This document shows, piece after piece, positions 56,934 through 64,000 of a stretch of DNA of 64,000 nt. The position numbers and the translations under genes were made by a program. Below the pieces are notes generated by a model. It made no database searches. It was not told the DNA's origin and saw only the letters and a list, made by a program, of their open reading frames with translations. How positions within the stretch are numbered: the stretch's first letter is position 1; each line of letters opens with the position of its first letter. This DNA comes from Eretmocerus hayati (Eukaryota > Arthropoda > Insecta > Hymenoptera > Aphelinidae): positions 28,594,405-28,658,404 of the forward strand of contig CM056743.1 of the NCBI GenBank assembly GCA_029851415.1. The letters are read 5' to 3'.

Positions 56934-58799
56934 GTGACTATGGCAGAGAAAGGGAGAAAAGTCAGAGTTGATTTGACGATTGATAAGAAAAAGGAGATTT
57001 TTGATCTACTAGACAAAGGTGCAAGTGAAAGGCAAGTTGCAGTTCAATCCAACATTGGAAAATCGACTCTTGGAGGTATCAAAAGACAACGAGATGAAAT
57101 CATCAAAGCGTGGGAAAGTAACTGCTCGGATGATCGTAAGCGGAAAAAGAGGAAGACTGAAAACAAGGAAGTGAATAGTAAAGTGCTGGAATTCTTTATT
57201 AAGTGTCGTACTGCAGGATTACCTGTCATTGGCCCTCTCATACAAACTGAAGCGAAAGAAATTGCTGATCATCTTGGACTTCACAATTTTCAGGCTAGTA
57301 ACGGGTGGCTGGAGGGCTTCTTAGACAGAGAAAATATTACATTTAAAAATCTAACTGGTGAATCTGCGTCAGCAGATCTGGCTGTTGCCGAAGCTTGGAA
57401 GTCTAAAGTTCCTGAAGTAGTTGGTGATTACCCTCCAGAAAATCAATTGAATGGAGATGAAAGTGGCTTTAGATATCGTCAGTTGCCAAGAAAAAGTTAT
57501 GTGATGAAAGGGCAAGACAGTAATGGTGATAAACTTGAAAAAGAGAGACTTACCATTAGTGTGCTTTTCATTTGTAGTGCAACCGGAGAAAAATTCAAAC
57601 CTATTGTTATTGGCAATTCTGCACAGCCAAGAGTATTTAAACAAGAAGATATAAAGCTTAAGGATCTGCCGGTCACTTGGAAGTTGAATAAAAAAGCGTG
57701 GAAGACTGGAGTCATTTGGGAAGAATGTATGACCGATCTAAACAACAACACGAAGAAAGCAAATCGTAAAGTCATTTTGTTCGTAGACAACGCACCTAGC
57801 CATTGTGTAATAACACTGAGCCACGTGAAGATTGTTTCCTTTCCACCAAATCTAACATCAGAGATTCAACCGCTTGATCAAGGAATAATTCGTGCAGTGA
57901 AGGCTCGTTATCAGAAGAAAATGCTTCAGCGGCTTGTGAGTATTGCTGAAGAATCTTGGTCGAAACAGGAATTTGCGAAGTGCATCACGCGCCTCGACGC
58001 AATCCGTTGCACAGTGGATAAGTCACCGGACTCCCATGCGGGAGTCCTACGTTCGAATCCCGGTCAGGGCACCACTGAGATTTTTTCACATGTGCCTTTT
58101 TTCGGCGGTCTCGGTGGTTCGGATTCCACTCAAAACTGTAGGGCCTCCCCACCGAGGTACAATTCGGTAGTTAGCAGTATATGCTGACGCGCTGGTTGAG
58201 CATACCTCAACTCCACGCACATGGGTGCCGTCTGGGTGGAGCCTACCGGCGGATCTAGACGTAAAACTCAAATCATAGTTTCTGCATGGTCAGAAATTCC
58301 AAAAGAAACCATTATGAAATGTTTTAAGAGAGCAGCATTCCCATTGAAGATTGGAATTGATGAGAATAGAATTGGTATCACAGATTGCGAAGATATTATA
58401 CAAATCCTGCCCACAGGTGTGCGAGATGACATTATGTCAATTGAAGAAGTTTACGAAATGGAATCGAGAATAGTCATACACGAAGACATGCCTACAACGA
58501 CAGATGACATCATGCGATCAATTCTCCAAAGCAATGAGTCAGCTGACGAGCAGAATGCTGAAAGTGATGTTGACGATGAATCTACACAGGGCGATGATGT
58601 TGACGTATCACCACCATCGCACGAGGAGATTTTGGCATTGGTATCAAAATTGATCAGATACGCCTCGCACCATGATAATGCCTCAACCGTCGAGAGCTCA
58701 TTCAAAGTGCAAAACGATATTGAGAATGCCGTTTATCACGATGTTTTGAAATTGATACAAGCTAAAATTACTCATTTCTTCAGCTCTACGTCAAACTGA
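56934..58799 (+). pseudogene. Tigger/pogo transposase, interrupted by a SINE
   Basis: The ATG at 56934 starts MTMAEKGRKVRVDLTIDKKK. Domains are a pogo/CENP-B-type helix-turn-helix (KKEIFDLLDKGASERQVA..GIGKSTLGGI-like), a second CENP-B-like domain (residues ~60-135, ending SNGWLEGFLDRENI) and the DDE catalytic core. The core shows NGDESGFRYRQLPRKSY (first D), FVDNAPSHC (second D) and SEIQPLDQGIIRAVKARY (third D), so the triad is present. A SINE at ~58003-58255 replaces the end with foreign codons and a stop at 58185. The true C-terminus resumes in the same frame at KTQIIVSAWSEIPKETIMKC and ends in an acidic tail. Confidence 0.85.
58003..58255 (+). mobile_element. tRNA-derived SINE inside the Tigger transposase
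   Basis: The tRNA-like head has TTGCACAGTGGATAAGTCAC (A-box region) and CGTTCGAATCCCGG at 58050-58063 (B box), followed by AGGGCACCA and a ~170-bp body. Possible target duplication CGACGCAA/AGACGTAA with mismatches (57995 and 58257). It is in the same orientation as the transposase. Confidence 0.7.
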
Positions 58800-59106
58800 T
58801 GGATCAAACAGCTCATTATTATATTTTTGATTTGAATTATGCAATAAGTTATACTGAATAAAGTCACCAATATCATTTCTACATACCCGTGTTGTTCAAT
58901 AATGTCGATACAACCGTATCGGCTCATTTTTCATTGTTCACAACTATCAAATTATTGAGTCTGGCCTTATGAACTGAAATTATGATGATTTTCACTGACG
59001 CGACCTACATTTAACGCACATTCGAAGTTTTCTCTATAGTTCGGGTACCTGCCTATTATGGGCGGCTTGGACTGGAACCACAGCTGCCCGAATTAGACAG
59101 GTCTTA
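58800..59106. other. 3' untranslated part and right subterminal region of Tigger
   Basis: An ATGCAATAAG and GAATAAAGTC polyadenylation-like motif near 58840-58862 follows the transposase stop. Then subterminal GGGTACCTGCCTATTATGGGCGG sequence leads into the right TIR. Confidence 0.5.
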
Positions 59107-59309
59107 GGCCCTCGACAGAAAGTGCGCGATGCTCTTTTCTCCACTTTTTCCCCCGTGTATAAGCATAGGCGCTGTAGTTGCAGTGGCCACCACGGGCGCG
59201 CAATGGCGCTACTTCCACGGAGAAAAAACGGGGAAAAAAGCGAGCGCCTATGCTTATACACAGGGCAAAAATTGGAGAAAAGAACACCGCGCACTTTCTG
59301 TCGAGGCCC
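59107..59309. mobile_element. 203-bp PIF/Harbinger-type MITE inside the Tigger right TIR
   Basis: GGCCCTCGACAGAAAGTGCGCG at the left and CGCGCACTTTCTGTCGAGGCC at the right, with inner arms pairing through GTGTATAAGCATAGGCGC. It is flanked by TTA at 59104-59106 and 59310-59312. GGCC ends plus a TTA duplication fit PIF/Harbinger. Removing it and one TTA restores the Tigger end GACAGGTCTTACTG. Confidence 0.85.
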
Positions 59310-59317
59310 TTACTGTA

Positions 59318-59600
59318 TAATAAGAACTCTAAAAAAGGAACATTAATGACATCACTCTCAGTACCTGAAATCCAGGCTACAGAAATGCAAGAACAAATAT
59401 CACTTTCAATAAGGGTGTTACTTGGTAGGAGAGAAAAGATTCTGTTTATCTTTATCAGCCTCTGCTTTCTCAGGTTCAGTGTTTCAGAGATCCTCGAATT
59501 CGTGGTTAGCTAATGGCTCACCGCCTTCAATGTAGCAGGCCCAAAGCTTGTCCACTTCGATATCAGAGTGAGATTTTCCATGAAGTGTTTTTGCCTCACA
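59318..59600. other. No gene recognised
   Basis: Short sequence right of the Tigger element; only chance frames. Confidence 0.4.
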
Positions 59601-59606
59601 GTTAGT

Positions 59607-60811
59607 TCATGGGCTACCTGTGTGACTGCGCATAGCTTGCTCAGATGTAGTCTCAAGGTTGAAGCCGAATTGATCAGAGGATGAGGGATCTCTGAGGAGG
59701 TCTTTGGAAGGAGCAGATGCTACTGATTCGGATCCTAAGGAGGATGATCCAGGCGAGTCAGATAGTGAGCTGATGGGTGGACGGTGTGCCACACGTACGC
59801 GCCCTAGTGGCGTCTGTATCAGGCAATCGTCCGCACAGGGAAGTATTGGGGATGGTTTGTTGATTCTAAGATGAGCTTTTGTTCTACGAGGTATGGGCAG
59901 TGGCGTTAAACCGCTTTTCTTAGGATTTCAATTGGCGGCAATTTGGCCAAACGACGGCTGTACTCTTTAGGCCCAAATTTGGGTGAAGGTGCGGCCCGAG
60001 TTGTCGGCACCTTTTGATTAGGAGTTGAGGTTGCGGTTGGGATGGGTTGAGTGTATGATGTGATGGGACTCGGAGATTCTAAAAAAGTACTTATGAGATA
60101 TCCGGAGATGAGAGGATTAGAGGGCAAAGCTGGTAGGTTTGAAAGTCTGAATGAGAAGGATCGAGAACTTTGGGTAGCACAGGCCCGTCCGATATCCACG
60201 GGATAGGTGGTAAATTCCGAACCTGGTGGGCCTCGGTCTCAGAAAGTTGACTGCCGAGATCTTAGTCGAGGATCGTTGTTGGTTGGCGTGACATCGCGAG
60301 CTTGTGGGCCCGTGATAGATGAAGTGACTGTCAATGGAGTTGATGTTACAGCTGCGGCTGGGTGTGGGAGGACGATTATGCTTCTAGGTTGGCTCAGATC
60401 CAGAGGTTGATTTTCGTTTTGTTCGGCTGGGTAGCTGCGAGCTGCTGGCTCGACTATATTGGCAATTTCTTTTGGGACCAGCGGTATTTCTCGTGGACTA
60501 TGAACTAGGACAAGAGAAAGGTTTGCCTCGGCTCTATCTGTAGCTCTGCTTTGTGGGTCTAAGTGAAGTGGCTGGAGATTTGGACGTGAGTGGTAAGGCC
60601 CTGGGTGACCCTGGAAGGCTCGGGATTGAGCTTGTACGTTGGATGGTCGTGGGCCTGACTCTATAGGGAGTAGAGGTCTTGGCAGGCCTGCAGCTGTCCT
60701 GAGGTCGATTTCTCGTGCGTGATCGAGAAGAGTATACTTTGCTCTGTTGTGTGAGCGAGGTCTCGATCGAAGCCTGCCTCGTTCATGGAAATAATATCCC
60801 CGACGATCCAC
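59607..60811 (-). pseudogene. Pro/Ser-rich frames, possible gypsy leader or gag extension
   Basis: Three successive minus-strand frames (60239-60811, 59906-60199, 59607-59792), separated by stops or frameshifts, share a proline-, serine- and arginine-rich composition (for example HPGPYHSRPNLQPLHLDPQS; PTRAAPSPKFGPKEYSRRL). They look like one broken low-complexity protein. No domain is recognised. The location upstream of gag suggests an accessory or N-terminal gag frame, but this is conjecture. Confidence 0.35.
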
Positions 60812-62101
60812 TCGGTAATGAAAAATTCATGGAATGAGTATATGACAATACTCTCTGGTTTTGAAGCAAGATGAGAGACTGGTTATGCCAGAATTACGAA
60901 AATAGACTGAAGGCAAGGCGTTGAGCTGCGAGATCTAAGGCTGCTCCCGCAAGCTCAGGGAGAAAGCGATTCTGAGGAGAATAAGAGATGTTTGAGAATG
61001 AGAAACTTACTCCAGGAGGAGAAAATTTGGGCTGCAAGCTCAAATGGTCGGTCCCCGAGAAAAAGAGAAAATTTTTTGAACGGGAAAATTTTCCTTGAAA
61101 GCAAACAATTATTATTTTTTTCTTCAATAAATTTTTCCTGTTGAGCCTTGAACTTTGTGTGAGATAAATTGAGTGATGAGGCTGAACAGTATCCCTCTGG
61201 GGGGGGGGGGGGGGGCATCGTACATGAGTAGGTACGCGCTGGCGCGTTTTGAGCGCGAAACCCAGCGCGTAGCTCGGCGTGTAACCAGCGCGAACGACGC
61301 GACGTCCGCACTTGAACTCAGATGAGTATATTTTGGATGAGCGAAACATTCTTTTTCAGCGTAGAATAGCTTATTAAAGAGGGCTTGCGAGCACACACCA
61401 TCGCTACGAACGATTACGTTGATTTATCAACGAACTGCAGATGGCGATGGATTTTATTGGTATACCCAGAATACACGCGAATGCGCGGTGATGATCTTTG
61501 TGCAAGTTTATCGTCAAAATGAGTAAATGCGATTGCAGTAACGCTCTGTTTTTCCAAAAATCGTCCACGAGATTCACTCACGAGGTTGATTGGATGGTGA
61601 TAAATCTTTATCAGCCGAATTTTACAGCCCGTGGTATGTTTTGAGGTTAGGCTTCCGCGAAGCAAGTTTTCATTTTTCAGGCGTTTCCTCTAATACGGAC
61701 TCTCGCACAAAATTTATGGGCTTTCTCAAGTTTGTACTTCATAAGACGATCACTTATTGCCAATGCACTTCGCGAATACACGCCGGCTATAGCACTTACG
61801 GCTGTGCTGCGTATCGGTTGACTCACTATTCTAGTTGCAACTCTACATCATCATGATTCTCGTCGATATATTGATTTGCGTCCTCAAATTGCGAGTCCCT
61901 CTCGTGAATCTTATTTTGCACTTGGAACTTGATTTTGAAAGAGATCCTGATAATTGGATACATACTTTTTCGTACACATTGCAGACGACGCATCATTCAC
62001 TCTGGCTACACACCGAGTTACACGCTGTCTCCGCGCTCGGTACGCGCTCAGCGTTCATCGCGAATTTGAGATAACTCCCCGGGGCCTTCAAGAGAAGCTC
62101 C
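60812..62101. other. Probable gypsy 5' leader, no gene
   Basis: No coding frame supported. A G run lies at about 61199-61214. The stretch just inside the LTR-like repeat contains no convincing primer-binding site. Confidence 0.35.
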
Positions 62102-62527
62102 TGTGACGTCCGTTTGTTAGTGGGTCTAGGAAAAAGCTCTTATGAATGAATCTTCGAGTCAAGAACTTAATCTTATAGCTCAGGGATCCTGTTCAGTCGA
62201 TTCAGCAATTGTTCATTCTCTGATGCCGTGGCAGTTTCGATTGCCGTAACTTTCATGATGAAGGAAGAACATACAGGGTTACACCCAGCAATGAACTGAT
62301 TGGACGTACATTCAATGCAGGACGTGTATTGAACGCTTGAATAAAGCGTAGTTATTGTGATAATTTCATAATGAAGGAAAAATGCACGCCGGTGGATGAT
62401 TGCTGTTGGTCAAGCGAAAAAGGTGCTTCGAATACAATGAAAAAGGTTGAAATGAAACCTTCTGATTAACGATTGGTGAGACTGTCGTGCCGAGGGAGAA
62501 CTGATGAAATAAACAAGCGCGATTGGG
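62102..62527 (-). repeat. Right LTR-like repeat (5' LTR side)
   Basis: About 426 bp from TGTGACGTCCGTTTGTTAGTGGG to AACAAGCGCGATTG, a direct repeat of 39978-40402. Shared blocks include TCTTATAGCTCAGGG, CTGATGCCGTGGCAG and AATGCACGCCGGTGGATGATT. Confidence 0.6.
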
Positions 62528-64000
62528 TCTGGAGGTAGGAAAAAAGGGTGAAAAATGCGTCACCTCGTTTGTTCTTGGTAACGCGGAGACTTTTGGATCG
62601 ATGTTGAATGAGATTGCGCGTGCGGTGATTGCGCGTGTGATACTACACTTAACTTGAGTAAAACAGAGACAAAAATTAGATGCGTGCGATGTTGAGTTGA
62701 TTTTTAATGGAACAGAGATCAAAAGATTGATATTCGTGACACTGAGCCTGACTTTGATAAAGTAGAGACGAAAGAATAGCGATGCGGTGGCACTGAACCT
62801 TATTTTTTTGTGCTAATTGAGAGTCCAAATTTGACCGTTGGACAGGCACAAATACGAGCTTTGAGCAGAAGAAAAATTGATAATGCAAAATTTGAATATG
62901 AAACAGACCAAACTAAGAGAATACGACCTCTTGATATCAGCACAGAGAGGGGAACATTGGATGATTCGCCAACGAGACCTACAGCTTATACCAATGGATG
63001 CTCCATTGCTGAATGCCCAAAAATATTATTCTGGTGAACAAAATAATACACAAAATGGTCGAAACACAGAGGAAGGTGACCGTTGGAAACCAACGGGAAG
63101 TTGAGAGTCTCGTGGATCCTAGAAGAGGATCCAGCGGATGAGGGGAGCTGAAGAGAGAAACCAAAAGTACAGGTAACCAACTTCACTTACTATTTAAAAT
63201 ATAGGTCAATACACAGGTATGCGATAAAGATTGCGATGACCGCCACAGAAGCGACGGGAACAGCTGCTTGCTGCCGAAGCCGATATCCGAAGGCAATGAG
63301 GAGCAGTCACAATCACAACGAAAGACTCGACGAAGAGTCTGCACCGTGAAAGCGACGCCAACTCTACTTGCACCAGGGGTTTGGAGCACGAGCTGTTAGG
63401 CCAGCGGAGGAGCAACCATTGAAGAGCACTGCACGAGAGCGAGCGGAAAAGCAGAGTGGACGGGCGGCGCGCCAAACGGAATGACGCCTTTGCGGCGCTG
63501 GCGACGCTTGATGGCCGAGTGGGGGCTGCGCACGCGCTTGCGAGCGCGTGACTCCTGCTGTCCTGTGGCACGAGTTTTGAGCGGCGCTCGCGTGCGTAAT
63601 ACTTAATAGTAACTGGTAAGTTCTGATATAACCTTTGGGATCGTACATAATAGTGATCGGTTGTACTTAGTCCATAGTCTTATTTTTTGTGGGTAATAGA
63701 TTCATAGGTTAGCAGTCATAATATATAATACAAATAATTGATAGACGATTAATTCTAGTTGATAACTAATTCTAATTGACGATACAAATGGCTACCTCTT
63801 GAGGGAGATATTTCATCAACAGGAGAGAAGGAAGAAGTCAACAATTAGACGGAGAACGGACGTTACACTTGAATCGGCACTCAACGCCTACATAACTCAC
63901 GCATACACATGCAACCTCTAATTAGGTCATCTTTTGTTGTTTCTTAGATGTATAATGATTCTAGCGGTATAAAGGAAGATTCTAGAAATACCATATTATC
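62528..64000. other. No supported gene; CpG-rich patch at 63370-63600
   Basis: Only chance frames. The 63370-63600 stretch is markedly CpG-rich (GGCGGCGCGCC, GCACGCGCTTGCGAGCGCG) compared with the surroundings. It could be a promoter region of a gene beyond the window, but nothing confirms it. Confidence 0.4.

Larger units (their letters stand above)
56538..59315 (+). mobile_element. Tigger/pogo DNA transposon with two nested insertions
   Basis: The left end CAGTAAAACCTGTCTCTAGGGGCACC and right end GACAGGTCTTA...CTG match as TIRs once the MITE at 59107-59309 is removed. TA flanks both sides (56536-56537, 59316-59317). Subterminal GGGCACCT motifs repeat near both ends. It encodes a pogo-family transposase split by a SINE. 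Confidence 0.85.
39978..62527 (-). mobile_element. Decayed Ty3/gypsy retrotransposon split by nested insertions
   Basis: On the minus strand the order is: LTR-like repeat (62102-62527), a long leader, gag (51726-52997), protease, reverse transcriptase and RNase H (about 48990-51306), a linker to about 48486, then, after nested elements, integrase (40851-41765) and the second LTR-like repeat. That is the canonical gypsy order. The original element would be roughly 9-14 kb. The nested items are Harbinger (41765-43313), hAT (43477-48477) and Tigger (56538-59315). Assignment of the whole span to one element is an inference from gene order and strand. Confidence 0.6.

Overview
This window looks like a stretch of a eukaryotic, probably insect, nuclear genome. 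It is AT-rich and gene-poor. It is built mainly of nested transposable elements of types common in arthropods: I-type and jockey/CR1-type LINEs, Ty3/gypsy, Penelope-like, hAT, Tigger/pogo, PIF/Harbinger and tRNA-derived SINEs. I see no bacterial-style operons, so most long ORFs are transposon proteins or chance frames. The species cannot be fixed from sequence alone.

Layout. Positions 1-5340 are mostly non-coding, apart from a gypsy integrase scrap at the very start. Positions 5345-7735 and their inverted copy (10607-10979 plus 19937-22000) form a recent inverted duplication of about 2.4 kb. Each arm carries two 118-bp 5S rRNA genes and a Penelope-like fragment with a hammerhead-type core. 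The right arm was split by an 8.96-kb terminal-inverted-repeat (TIR) element (10980-19936, TA target duplication). That element holds a 2-kb array rich in the palindrome TTCGCGTACGCGAA and a nested 5.1-kb LINE with a 13-bp target duplication.

Positions 23416-38955 hold the one convincing host gene I find. Five plus-strand exons are joined by four consecutive phase-1 introns. The first exon encodes a possible signal peptide and the third encodes six C2H2 zinc fingers. Its introns contain a degenerate ~330-bp tandem array, a truncated I-type LINE, a hairpin MITE and a perfect 1.4-kb (ATCC)n microsatellite.

From about 39978 to 62527 a decayed Ty3/gypsy element lies on the minus strand between two ~425-bp direct repeats that are probably its LTRs. 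It has been split by later insertions: a Harbinger transposase 5' portion; a 5.0-kb hAT-like element with ~500-bp TIRs and an 8-bp target duplication, which contains a Penelope fragment that in turn contains a CR1/jockey LINE; and a Tigger element that carries a SINE in its transposase gene and a Harbinger MITE in its right TIR. The insertion order can be read directly from the matching target duplications.

The most promising item is the predicted five-exon secreted zinc-finger gene. The next are the CGCGTACG palindrome array and the 5S-bearing inverted duplication.
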